Shown piece after piece: positions 54,326 to 63,587 of a stretch of 64,000 nt of DNA. The notes under the pieces were generated by a model, which saw only the letters and a list, made by a program, of their open reading frames with translations, was not told the origin of the DNA and searched no databases. The position numbers and the translations under genes were made by a program. This DNA comes from Bacteroidia bacterium (GTDB taxonomy: Bacteria; Bacteroidota; Bacteroidia; NS11-12g; UBA9320). Numbering within the stretch: the first letter of the stretch is position 1; every line of letters starts with the position of its first letter. The DNA is taken from assembly GCA_020849295.1 (NCBI GenBank), contig JADLGN010000037.1, forward strand, positions 1 through 64,000. The letters run 5' to 3'.

Positions 54326-55858
54326 TCAATTTATTTTATCAGCACATGCCATACCATCAATAGCTGCTGAAACAATTCCTCCTGCATATCCTGCTCCTTC
54401 GCCGCATGGGAAAAGCCCTGCTATTTCAGGATGTTGAAATGTAATTTTATCTCTTGGTATTTTTACGGGGGATGAAGTTCTGCTTTCTACCCCCACAAGC
54501 AATGTATCAGCCGAATTATATCCTTTCATTTTTTTAATATTTTGCTGTAATCCTTGTTTTAGAGCTTCATTTATTTGCTTTGGTAATATTTTAAGCATTT
54601 CGGCAGATTTTATCCCAGGCAAATAAGAACAATCGGGCAAATCGCTACTTTGTTTATCTTTAATAAAATCTTCAAGTTTCTGAGCAGGTGCTGTAATATT
54701 ATTGTTTACGTTCAAAAAAGCATTCTTTTCTACATGTTCTTGATATTTTAAAGCAGAAAGAGATCCTGCATTGTTAAACTTTTGCCAGTCAGATTCATTT
54801 ACAGAAACAACTACACCCGAATTTGCAAAATACCCGTTTCTATTTGAAGGCGACCACCCATTTACAACTATTTCGCCTATATCTGTAACAGCAGGAGCTA
54901 TTATACCACCAGGGCACATACAAAATGAAAAAACACCTCTGCCATTAGCTTGCTCGGTAAAACTATAACTTGCCGGAGGCAGATAAATTCCTTTTTGATT
55001 AGTGTGATACTGAATTTGGTCAATTACATATTGAGGATGCTCTACTCTCACACCCAGTGCAAATGGTTTTGGAAAAATTAATATTCCTTTTCTATTTAAT
55101 AAATAAAATATATCGCGTGCAGAATGACCTGTGGAAAGTATTAATTCTGATGTTTCAATTATTTTGCCTGAACATAAAATTACTGATTTTACTTTATTTT
55201 GGTTGATTTCAAAATCTGCAAGTTTTTCTTCAAACAAAATTTCTCCACCATAGCTAGTTATTGTGTTTCTTATTGATTCAATAATTCCCGGCAGTTTATT
55301 AGTGCCAATATGAGGATGTGCTTCATACAATATTCTGCTATCGGCACCGTGATATACAAGTATTTCTAAAATCTTGTTTATATCTCCCCTTTTATTACTT
55401 CGTGTATATAATTTTCCGTCACTAAATGTACCTGCACCGCCTTCACCAAAACAATAGTTAGATTCACTGTTTACTTTGCCAAGTTTGTTCAAAGTTGCTA
55501 TATCTCTCCTTCTATCCCTTATCTGCTTTCCTCTTTCTAATATTATTGGTTTTATTCCCTTTTCAAGTAATTTTATTGCAGCAAACATTCCGGCTGGACC
55601 AAAACCTGCAATTACCGCATGTCTATCTTTGATTAATGTTTTAAATTCGGGTTTCCATTTTCTGTTAATTAATTCTTCACCCTCATTATAAATTTCTGCA
55701 TAAATCCGATACTTAACTGAACGGTTTCGGGCATCGAGTGATTTTTTTAGAATTACTGAATTTGTATTTCTGCCAAATTTATCTTTTAAAACCTCATTAA
55801 TGCTTTGCTCTGTAAATGCTTCCTTTGGAGTAAGGAATATTTCAACTTTTCTAGACAT
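54326..55858 (-). CDS. COG2509-type FAD-dependent dehydrogenase
   Basis: 510 residues. An N-terminal ferredoxin-like extension of about 80 residues precedes an FAD-binding Rossmann motif (AVIAGFGPAGMFAAIKLLEKG ... ILERG). The family signature CFGEGGAGTFSDGKLYTR follows, then SGHSARDIFYLLN, FALGVRVEHPQ and the C-terminal PCGEGAGYAGGIVSAAIDG. Substrate unknown for the family. Its ATG overlaps the previous stop by one base (TAATG). Confidence 0.9.
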   Translation of the reverse strand: MSRKVEIFLTPKEAFTEQSINEVLKDKFGRNTNSVILKKSLDARNRSVKYRIYAEIYNEGEELINRKWKPEFKTLIKDRHAVIAGFGPAGMFAAIKLLEKGIKPIILERGKQIRDRRRDIATLNKLGKVNSESNYCFGEGGAGTFSDGKLYTRSNKRGDINKILEILVYHGADSRILYEAHPHIGTNKLPGIIESIRNTITSYGGEILFEEKLADFEINQNKVKSVILCSGKIIETSELILSTGHSARDIFYLLNRKGILIFPKPFALGVRVEHPQYVIDQIQYHTNQKGIYLPPASYSFTEQANGRGVFSFCMCPGGIIAPAVTDIGEIVVNGWSPSNRNGYFANSGVVVSVNESDWQKFNNAGSLSALKYQEHVEKNAFLNVNNNITAPAQKLEDFIKDKQSSDLPDCSYLPGIKSAEMLKILPKQINEALKQGLQQNIKKMKGYNSADTLLVGVESRTSSPVKIPRDKITFQHPEIAGLFPCGEGAGYAGGIVSAAIDGMACADKIN

Positions 55859-57696
55859 TATTTATTAAAATCTTTACTTAATACTTGTAAATATGCTTTA
55901 CCATAATCTCCGTTTTCTCTCTTATTGCATGTATTGTTCCAGTATCTTAGCGATACATTATCAAAAACAGAAACACAATTATTTCTTAAAAAACCAAATC
56001 CGTTGTTGAAATAGTATGTAGCAAATGGAACAGCCCAATTTCTGAATATGGGATTAGAAAATTTATAGTTTTCTTTTGGTTTAATTCCACACTGGTCTAA
56101 CAACATAAGTGGGATATCTGTTTGACTGCATATTTTGTCAATTACTACTTGTTTTTTTATTGCTCCTCCGGTCCAAATCATTGGGATATGAAATTTACTC
56201 GGAACCTGCATTTCATTTATCCCAAGTTTTGTTACACCATGGTCTGCTGTAATTATTACAAGAGTGTTTTTCCATAGTGTAGTTTTTTTAAGGGAATCAA
56301 TAAATTTTCCAATATAAATATCGGTATATTTTGCCGAACTTAAATATTCTAGCTCCCCATTACCTTTACCAAAAAAATAATCGCCCGGAATATCATAGGG
56401 CTCATGATTGCTAAGAGTAAAAAGGCTTGTAAAAAAAGGTTGTTTGCTAATTTTAATATCATTAAAAAATCTATCAAGTGTAAACTCGTCATGCACTCCC
56501 CATTTGCCTTTTGCTAATTTACCTTTAAAATCATTTTCTGTTATAATTTTACAGACTTTTGCTGCAATAAAGTATGATCGCAAATTTGCAAAATCTAAAT
56601 TTCCTCCATAATAAAATGATGTAATATAATTATTGTTATCAAAATCTTTAAACAATGAAGGCAAGCTTGAAAACTTATTTGGATATTGAACAATTGCAGA
56701 TTTTGGCATTGCCGGATATGCACTAAAAATAGAAACTAAGCCTTTGTCGCTTCTGTCGCCACTTGCATAAAAGTTAGTAAAAAAAATGCTCTCAGCGGCT
56801 AATTTGTTAAGTTTAGGTATAACTTCTGTGTTTTTATATTTATAGTTGAATAAATCAAATAAAAAACTTTCGAGAATTATTAAAACCACATTAGGCTTAT
56901 GAGTATTAAGTAATTTTTTGCTTTCATTTATTTCACCTGATTTAGTAAATAAAGATTTAAATTTTTGCTCAGCCTGTTTGTCACTCATAAATTTGTAGTG
57001 GTTTTGTTTGCTTAAATTTGTTAGCGAAAACAAAACATTCCAAATAGGATTATAGGCTGCATGATTAGGATAAATTTCTTTGAAAAAATAAACTCTGCTT
57101 AAATTTACAGGAACTATTCCTACTCCTCCTCTTATAGGTAAAATAAGGAGTAAGCAAATTATACATAAAATTACAAACTGTGAGATATTGTAACCCAAGC
57201 TATGCCTATGTTCTACTGAAATTTTAATTTTTAATTTTTTAAATAAAAATGAAAACAAAAACCAAAAAAATAAACAAAGTATAATAGGCAATAAAATATT
57301 CAATATGTTAATTGAAGCAAGTGCTTCAGTAGGGGTTTTCAAGTATTTTAAGGCGTTATAATCAAGTGGTGTAGCCCAATAGGTATATAAAATTGCATTA
57401 GTACAAACAATCAAAGTACTAAATATTAATAAAACATAATTTGAAACTAAGTATATCCTATTTGCCAATGTTGAAAAAAATATTTCAACTATATTGAGTA
57501 TTGCAAAAAGCAAAGTAAAATATCCGGCAACAGACAAATCGAGCCACATTCCGTATTGCATTGATTTTATCAAAACATAAATTGAAAATTTTGATGAATG
57601 GCCATTGGTAATAATAAAAAACAGTAGTCTTGCTACCTGAAAATAGATAATCCAGAATACGAAATATTTTAAAATATTTATTACTCTATTCTTCAT
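55858..57696 (-). CDS. LtaS-like membrane phosphotransferase/sulfatase-fold protein
   Basis: 612 residues. Five membrane segments occupy the first 200 residues. The extracytoplasmic alkaline-phosphatase-fold domain starts at PNVVLIILESF (metal-binding Glu). The expected nucleophile lies in GDRSDKGLVSIFSAYPA, here Ser where many relatives have Thr. ITADHGVTKLG and KFHIPMIWTGG provide further metal ligands. Relatives transfer phosphoglycerol or phosphoethanolamine to glycans or lipids; the donor and acceptor are not known here. It overlaps both neighbours, so all three are one translational unit. Confidence 0.85.
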   Translation of the reverse strand: MKNRVINILKYFVFWIIYFQVARLLFFIITNGHSSKFSIYVLIKSMQYGMWLDLSVAGYFTLLFAILNIVEIFFSTLANRIYLVSNYVLLIFSTLIVCTNAILYTYWATPLDYNALKYLKTPTEALASINILNILLPIILCLFFWFLFSFLFKKLKIKISVEHRHSLGYNISQFVILCIICLLLILPIRGGVGIVPVNLSRVYFFKEIYPNHAAYNPIWNVLFSLTNLSKQNHYKFMSDKQAEQKFKSLFTKSGEINESKKLLNTHKPNVVLIILESFLFDLFNYKYKNTEVIPKLNKLAAESIFFTNFYASGDRSDKGLVSIFSAYPAMPKSAIVQYPNKFSSLPSLFKDFDNNNYITSFYYGGNLDFANLRSYFIAAKVCKIITENDFKGKLAKGKWGVHDEFTLDRFFNDIKISKQPFFTSLFTLSNHEPYDIPGDYFFGKGNGELEYLSSAKYTDIYIGKFIDSLKKTTLWKNTLVIITADHGVTKLGINEMQVPSKFHIPMIWTGGAIKKQVVIDKICSQTDIPLMLLDQCGIKPKENYKFSNPIFRNWAVPFATYYFNNGFGFLRNNCVSVFDNVSLRYWNNTCNKRENGDYGKAYLQVLSKDFNK

Positions 57697-58727
57697 TTTA
57701 CTCTTTTAATATCACATTCTGTTGGAATTTTTACATTCTCTGAAATATATAAAATAAAAATATCAGAAAGGTAAGGTACAAGCGAAACTCCTTTGCTTCC
57801 CATACCACCAAAAATATAAACATTAGCATAATCAGGATGTTTGCCCAAATATGGTCTTCTGTCATTTGTTGATGGTCTTATGCCAGCATAGTGAGATATG
57901 GTTTTGTATGGTAACTTTAGCAGATTGTTTAATTTTTTTTCAAGTTCACTTCTACCTTTTTCGGTAATTATTGCTTCTTTTATGCTCCAATTGTATGTAG
58001 ATCCTACAATATATTTATTGTCACTTTTAGGAATTATAAATATTCCCTTGTTTATCATTCTGTCATCATAAAAATTATCAATTTCCACCTCGAGTACTTC
58101 TCCATGAACCGGTTTATGTGGCAAATTTTTAAAATAATAATTTTCTGCGACAAAAGTCCCATCACAATATATTATAGCTTTTGCTTCATTTTCTTTTATT
58201 TTTATTACAGTTTCTGTTTGATAAATTTCTTCAATTTTGCAATATTCCAAAACATTTCTTTCAATAAAAAATTTATGAATAGAATCTAAATATTTTAATA
58301 CATCAAGTTTGGCAGTTTCTTTTATAAGTAAAGCTCCGTAAGGATTTTCAATTTTTTTTTCATCTAATTTTACAGGTTTATTATCAAAAAAACGATTATA
58401 TTCTCTTTCGGCACTTTTATTGAGCCATTCATTTTGTTCAAAAGCACTTTCAAACAACTTGTAAGTAGGCATTAGTTTAAAAAAACTCTCATTTAACTTA
58501 TTTTCTACATAAGGATAATAATAGTGGAGTGCATCAAAAATTTCATTTGCTTTCCAGGTTAATGCAGTTCTTTTGCCGGTAAGCGGATTTACAATACCTC
58601 CTGCTATCCTGCTCGAAATATTTGAGTTTTTGTCATCAAATACTTTTACTTTAAATCCTTTGCAGTACATCTTATAAGCAAGTGTACTCCCTGCTATACC
58701 TCCGCCTATAATAAAATAGTCATACAT
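57693..58727 (-). CDS. DAO-family FAD-dependent oxidoreductase
   Basis: 344 residues. The FAD motif FIIGGGIAGSTLAYKMYCKG opens the protein. SRIAGGIVNPLTGKR, HGEVLEVEI and the C-terminal HYAGIRPSTNDRRPYLGKHP with GGMGSKGVSLVPYLSD place it near glycine-oxidase/MnmC C-domain-like DAO proteins. MnmC-type tRNA modification is possible but the methyltransferase half is absent. First of three overlapping minus-strand genes (ATGA overlap with the LtaS-like gene). Confidence 0.82.
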   Translation of the reverse strand: MYDYFIIGGGIAGSTLAYKMYCKGFKVKVFDDKNSNISSRIAGGIVNPLTGKRTALTWKANEIFDALHYYYPYVENKLNESFFKLMPTYKLFESAFEQNEWLNKSAEREYNRFFDNKPVKLDEKKIENPYGALLIKETAKLDVLKYLDSIHKFFIERNVLEYCKIEEIYQTETVIKIKENEAKAIIYCDGTFVAENYYFKNLPHKPVHGEVLEVEIDNFYDDRMINKGIFIIPKSDNKYIVGSTYNWSIKEAIITEKGRSELEKKLNNLLKLPYKTISHYAGIRPSTNDRRPYLGKHPDYANVYIFGGMGSKGVSLVPYLSDIFILYISENVKIPTECDIKRVK

Positions 58728-58744
58728 TGCTGCGAAATTAAGTA

Positions 58745-58775
58745 TTTAGTAATTGAAGTCTTCACAATATATTTG
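58745..58775 (+). promoter_or_regulatory. Promoter of the Porin_10 gene
   Basis: TATATTTG (58768-58775) matches TAnnTTTG; TTTA (58745-58748) lies 19 bases upstream. The start would fall near 58782, five bases before the TTG at 58787. Confidence 0.5.
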
Positions 58776-58786
58776 CAAATGAAAAT

Positions 58787-60694
58787 TTGAAAATTTATAA
58801 ACTTACTATAATATGTTTTTTACTGGCTTCAAAAGGCTATTCTTCAGTTTTTCATGATTCATCTTTTTCAAAACCTAAAAAAAGACCACTTTTTATTTAC
58901 ACAAAAGATATTGAAAATTTCAGGCAAACTGCAAACACTTTTGATACAACTTTACACAACTTTCAATTTATAAATCCAATAAGAAAAAGAAATTTATCAT
59001 TTCAAAATTTGGGATTACCAGGTACGCCTCAAAAAAACTATTTTATTGATAAACTCAAAGACCCCGGATTTGATTTAGGTTTTAATAATATGGATATATG
59101 GCTTATAAACTGCAATGAAGAAAATGACAAAATTGTTTATTCGCCTACTCCTTATTCTTCGTTAAATTATTCACAAGGAGAAAAAGACTTAATTTTTATT
59201 GAAGCTTCACATACCCAAAATATTAATAGTAGAATAAATGCAGGTATTGACTATCGAAGAATTAAAACAAATAATTATTTATACTTTAATTTCGACAATC
59301 AGGAATATAACAGAGTAAGAATACCTAATATTTACAATCTTAAACTATATTCGAGTTATCATGCAAAAAATGATAAAATTTACATTATAGGAAATATTAT
59401 TTTTAATAAATCTACTCTGCGTGAAAGTGGCGGGCTGAAGTATCCTGAGATGTTTGATACAACTTCGGGCAAACTTAGAGCATTTGAAAATAACCTTAGA
59501 AATGCTAACAATTCAATAAAGCAATATGCCACAAATATCAAAACGTATTACAGATTTGGAAATACTAAATTTATAATTAATCAGAAAAATTCAAGTTTGA
59601 AAGACACCACGGGACTAATGTTTATACCCAAAAGCTATTTGTTTCATAATATTTATATTTCGCATTCACGCTATTATTATACAGACCCAAATGCTGACAC
59701 CCCTTATTACTCAGTTAGCTATTTTGGCAAAGGAGTATCAGATTCAATAGTGTTCAAAGAAATAAGCAATTCACTTGGTTTGGCTTTTAAAAGCAAAAAT
59801 CTTATATTAAAAACCAATGTTGTTCTGAGCAATTATGGAGTTTATAATAAATTTTACGGACAACAAGTTTTTCAAAATATAGCTGTAAAATGCGATTTAT
59901 CATTTGCAAAAGATAATAAAAACTTAAATTTTTATTATGGTATTAACACACATTATTTTTTAAATGGAAATAATAAAAATGACTATTTGATTAAAGCCTT
60001 TATTGACATAAGTAAACAACGGTATTTCGGTGCAATTGCTGAAGTTTTCAGTCAACAAAATTCACCTGATTATGTTCAAAATTTATATTTTAGTAATCAT
60101 GCCATTTGGAATCAAAAACTTGACAAAACCCTTAGAAACGGGTTTAACTTAAATATTAAAATAAATAAACTGAACACTACAATTGATTTTTCAGTATGCA
60201 ACTTTAATAATTATATTTTATATTATAAAAATACGTCTCCTTCAAGTATTGATTTTACTTATATAAGTGCTGACATTGAAAACAAACTAAAGTTAAAAAA
60301 AATCAAATTTGAAAATAGAATAGTTTTTCAAAAAACAAGCAAAACATATAATGTCCCCTTATTAATTTTAAACGGACAACTATTTTATGAAAATTTTCTT
60401 TTCAAAAAAAATATGTTTGCAAGAATAGGAATTGATTACAATTGGAATTCTAAATTTTTTGCAGATTATTATATTCCGTATTTAAGACAATATGTGTGGC
60501 AAAATGAAATTAAGACTGGTAACTATCCTTATGTGGGTTTATTTTTTAGTGCCAGTGTACAAACTGTAAATTTCTTTTTCAAATTTGAGCATATCAATCA
60601 GGGGATTGTTGGATCAAATTATTACAATACATATTTGTATCCCGAAGTGCCAAGATTTTTTAGAATGGGCATAAAATGGAGATTGTTTTACTGA
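58787..60694 (+). CDS. Putative Bacteroidota porin (Porin_10-like)
   Basis: 635 residues. The start is a TTG: the nearby ATG at 58779 stops after three codons. Signal peptide (LTIICFLLASKGYSS). The protein is rich in alternating Tyr/Asn/Phe beta strands across its whole length and ends in an aromatic residue (KWRLFY). N-terminal landmarks typical of this family are QNLGLPGTPQKNYF and LGFNNMDIW. Probably a large outer-membrane channel; substrate unknown. It converges with and overlaps the uspA-type gene by 7 bases. Confidence 0.8.
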   Translation: MKIYKLTIICFLLASKGYSSVFHDSSFSKPKKRPLFIYTKDIENFRQTANTFDTTLHNFQFINPIRKRNLSFQNLGLPGTPQKNYFIDKLKDPGFDLGFNNMDIWLINCNEENDKIVYSPTPYSSLNYSQGEKDLIFIEASHTQNINSRINAGIDYRRIKTNNYLYFNFDNQEYNRVRIPNIYNLKLYSSYHAKNDKIYIIGNIIFNKSTLRESGGLKYPEMFDTTSGKLRAFENNLRNANNSIKQYATNIKTYYRFGNTKFIINQKNSSLKDTTGLMFIPKSYLFHNIYISHSRYYYTDPNADTPYYSVSYFGKGVSDSIVFKEISNSLGLAFKSKNLILKTNVVLSNYGVYNKFYGQQVFQNIAVKCDLSFAKDNKNLNFYYGINTHYFLNGNNKNDYLIKAFIDISKQRYFGAIAEVFSQQNSPDYVQNLYFSNHAIWNQKLDKTLRNGFNLNIKINKLNTTIDFSVCNFNNYILYYKNTSPSSIDFTYISADIENKLKLKKIKFENRIVFQKTSKTYNVPLLILNGQLFYENFLFKKNMFARIGIDYNWNSKFFADYYIPYLRQYVWQNEIKTGNYPYVGLFFSASVQTVNFFFKFEHINQGIVGSNYYNTYLYPEVPRFFRMGIKWRLFY

Positions 60695-61494
60695 TAATGA
60701 ACCACCATAATAGGTAGTAGCTGGTGTTGAAGTATTTCAGAAAAAATATTTCGATGAAACAATTGTTCAACTAATCCATAATTTCTTTTAATAATTATCA
60801 AAAGTTCAATATCGTGGTTTTTGCAATACTTTGTTACTCCTTTTTCTACTGACTCTGACTCTATAATTTCAATTTCAATTTTTTTTCCGTCATCCAATGA
60901 AAAACTAATAGGCTCTTGTTTTGATTTACCGTTATTCACATAAAACCAATTAACTTTAGCATCAAAATTATTAGCAAAATCAACAATTTTTCTTACTACA
61001 CTATGTAGTTCGTTAAATTTATATTTTATATCAACCGGTACAGCAATTTTTTTAATTGGTTCAAAGTTTTGGTCACCTTCAACAATAATAACAGGACATG
61101 GAGAATGTTTTGAAACACTTTCTGCTACACTGCCAAACAAAAACCTGTCAGCTCCAGTGGCACCTCTGGTTCCCATAACAACAAAAGTAAACTTATGAGA
61201 TTCGAGATATTCTTTAACGGTAATTGATGGAATACCAAACGAAAAATGAGTTGAGATTTTTAAATTATTGTACTTGTTTTTAATTTCATCATGTATTACT
61301 TTAAGCCGTTCTCTTGATGTTTGCTCAATGCTTTTTATTAGTTCTACAGCCATACTTGCATCATCATTTGCCGGCAAGCTTTGAATATTGAGCAGAAATA
61401 TTTCGCTATCTGTTTTTAATGCAATCTGACATGCGTAATTCAAAGCATTTTCAGAAACTTTTGAAAAATCAGTTGGAACTAAAATTTTTTTCAT
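60688..61494 (-). CDS. Universal stress protein with two UspA domains
   Basis: 268 residues. Domain 1 (1-145) starts MKKILVPTDFSKVSENALNYA and has the ATP-binding G-x2-G-x9-G-S motif (GTRGATGADRFLFGS). Domain 2 (150-268) keeps the fold (KKIAVPVDIKY ... LLIIIKRNYGLVEQLFHRN) but lacks that motif, so it probably does not bind ATP. Such proteins respond to starvation or redox stress. Confidence 0.9.
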   Translation of the reverse strand: MKKILVPTDFSKVSENALNYACQIALKTDSEIFLLNIQSLPANDDASMAVELIKSIEQTSRERLKVIHDEIKNKYNNLKISTHFSFGIPSITVKEYLESHKFTFVVMGTRGATGADRFLFGSVAESVSKHSPCPVIIVEGDQNFEPIKKIAVPVDIKYKFNELHSVVRKIVDFANNFDAKVNWFYVNNGKSKQEPISFSLDDGKKIEIEIIESESVEKGVTKYCKNHDIELLIIIKRNYGLVEQLFHRNIFSEILQHQLLPIMVVHYQ

Positions 61495-61657
61495 AAATAA
61501 TATATAATTTTTATTACAAATGTCTTATTAGTATTGAACTTATCAAATCTTTTTTTTATACAAAAAAAAAAGATATTTGCACTTTACACATATTCTTTAA
61601 AATAAAACAAATCGAGCAAATTTTAAAATAATTAAAAATTGATGCAACATATTTAGA

Positions 61658-62257
61658 TTGATAAAAGTCTTGAAACTGAACAATCCAATAAATAAAAATG
61701 AACAATTAAAATTGATGAGTGATGAAGAACTTATTAAAGGATGTATTAAAGGTAAAGAAAACTATCAATATGAAACTTATAAAAGGTTTGCACCAAAGAT
61801 GTTCGGAGTTTGTCTTAGATACTGTGCAAACAGAGATGAGGCACAAGACGTACTTCAAGATGGATTCATTAAGGTTTTTAATAAAATTGACACATTCAAG
61901 TTTACAGGTTCATTTGAAGGTTGGATACGAAAAATTATGATAAATACAGCATTAAGAAATAAATATATACATTTCAGGACTCACGAGTTGAACAATTTAG
62001 AATTTGTAGAACACCCGTCAGTAGATGAAAAAATAACTTCAGACTTGTCGTATTCATATCTGATGAAACTTGTAGATGAATTACCACAAGGTTATAAAAT
62101 AGTGTTTAATATGTTTGCCATCGAAGGCTATTCACATAGAGAAATAAGTGAAATGCTGAATATTCAGGAAGCTACTTCGAGGTCACAATATTTAAGAGCG
62201 AGAAAAATGTTAAGAGATAAATTAGAAAAGATAAAAAGAAATGAGTTTAAAAGTTAA
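61658..62257 (+). CDS. ECF RNA polymerase sigma factor
   Basis: 199 residues from a TTG at 61658; TTG 61670 or the ATG at 61715 (MSDEELIKGC) may be the true start. Region 2: KRFAPKMFGVCLRYCANRDEAQDVLQDGFIKVF. Region 4: LPQGYKIVFNMFAIEGYSHREISEMLNIQEATSRSQ. It belongs to the Bacteroidota ECF group whose partner gene is usually adjacent. It overlaps the next gene by 17 bases. Confidence 0.92.
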   Translation: MIKVLKLNNPINKNEQLKLMSDEELIKGCIKGKENYQYETYKRFAPKMFGVCLRYCANRDEAQDVLQDGFIKVFNKIDTFKFTGSFEGWIRKIMINTALRNKYIHFRTHELNNLEFVEHPSVDEKITSDLSYSYLMKLVDELPQGYKIVFNMFAIEGYSHREISEMLNIQEATSRSQYLRARKMLRDKLEKIKRNEFKS

Positions 62258-63587
62258 TAAAGATATAGAAAAAATACTTGCAGAAGGTGCTCAAAATTTT
62301 GAGGAAATACCTTCAGAGCAGGTTTGGTTGAATATAAAGAAAGGCAAAAACAGTAAGTTTATTTTTCTTTTTAATTATCACAAATGGCGTATTGCTTCTA
62401 CAATTGCCTTGCTTGCAATAGTAAGTATAGTAGTTTATTATTTTTTAAATACCAAAGACCAACAATCTGTAGTAAAAGAAAATTCAATTGAAAATAAATC
62501 ATTTATTCCTCTACAAAAAAATTCAATACCAGAAAACGAAGATTTAATAATTGATAATAAAAATACCGGTATTGAAAATGCAGAAGAAAATATTTCAAAC
62601 AATTCTAATAATAATAATAAATCTGGCAAACAATCAGAAAAAATATTAAAGAAAAATATTGCCAAATCAACTGAAAGAAATGACAAAGAAATTATTTCTG
62701 GAAATGAAAATTATAATTCTGATTTCAAAATAGAAATTATTGAAATTCATTCAAAATTAAACCCCACAATTAAATATATTGACAATATTGTATTTGAGAA
62801 ATATACCCCTGTATCTAAGAAGTTTAAAAAGAATTATATAAAAAACAAAGAAAAGGAGCAGCAAAAATACAAAAACTCAAAAGGTACTTATTCATTAGAA
62901 ATAGGAGGCGGACCTTCATATCTTTACAGAAAATTATCAGGCGGAAATTATCTATTAAGAAATGAATCTGAAAAACCATTGATATCATTCCAAACCAATT
63001 TTAAAGTTAATTATCATATAAATAATAGCTTTTCAATACAATCAGGTTTAATAGTAGAAACAAGAAATGAAAAACTTAACTACAATCATGCAGAATTAAG
63101 AAAAAAACTTACTCAAACTCCTAAAATTGTAACTGTATATCATCCTATTTTACCACCTAAAAATATTACAGTAATAGATAGTACTTATACTAATGAAACA
63201 GTAAAATACGATTTTGAAAACATAAACAAATACACTTCGTTTAATATTCCATTAATTTTGGGTTACAATTTTGGTAACAGTAAACAACAATATAGAATTT
63301 CAGCAGGTACATTAGTAAATATTTTTTCATCTAATAATGCAAAAATTATTGAAAAATCAGGACACGAAACAGTGTTGACATCATACAAAGAGCCACATAA
63401 AATTAACCCTTCAATATATTCTGCAGTAGCATACAGCAAGATTATAAATAATCATTATAGTTTAGTTTTTGAATTATCATACTATAAAAATTTATTTAAT
63501 AGATTTGATAGCGAATCAATAACTAAACAAATTAATTCTGGTATTAATTTTACTTCAGCAATTAAATACAATATTATTAAAAAATGA
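62241..63587 (+). CDS. Anti-sigma factor fused to an outer-membrane beta-barrel
   Basis: 448 residues. Residues 1-49 are cytoplasmic (KDIEKILAEGAQNFEEIPSEQVW), like the short Bacteroidota anti-sigma peptides. One inner-membrane span is at about 51-69 (IASTIALLAIVSIVVYYFLN). A polar, Asn/Lys-rich linker runs from 70 to about 213. The remainder is an outer-membrane barrel like PorT (SLEIGGGPSYLYRKL, TSFNIPLILGYNFG, YSLVFELSYYKNLF). No signal peptidase site is evident, so one polypeptide may span both membranes. Co-translated with the ECF sigma gene (17-base overlap). Confidence 0.75.
   Translation: MSLKVNKDIEKILAEGAQNFEEIPSEQVWLNIKKGKNSKFIFLFNYHKWRIASTIALLAIVSIVVYYFLNTKDQQSVVKENSIENKSFIPLQKNSIPENEDLIIDNKNTGIENAEENISNNSNNNNKSGKQSEKILKKNIAKSTERNDKEIISGNENYNSDFKIEIIEIHSKLNPTIKYIDNIVFEKYTPVSKKFKKNYIKNKEKEQQKYKNSKGTYSLEIGGGPSYLYRKLSGGNYLLRNESEKPLISFQTNFKVNYHINNSFSIQSGLIVETRNEKLNYNHAELRKKLTQTPKIVTVYHPILPPKNITVIDSTYTNETVKYDFENINKYTSFNIPLILGYNFGNSKQQYRISAGTLVNIFSSNNAKIIEKSGHETVLTSYKEPHKINPSIYSAVAYSKIINNHYSLVFELSYYKNLFNRFDSESITKQINSGINFTSAIKYNIIKK

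Noticed and set aside
62241-62460. Reading residues 51-69 of the fusion protein as a signal peptide
   Set aside because: They are preceded by about 50 cytoplasm-like residues and followed by no clear cleavage site, so a membrane anchor is more likely. This stays open and is listed as the refutation test.
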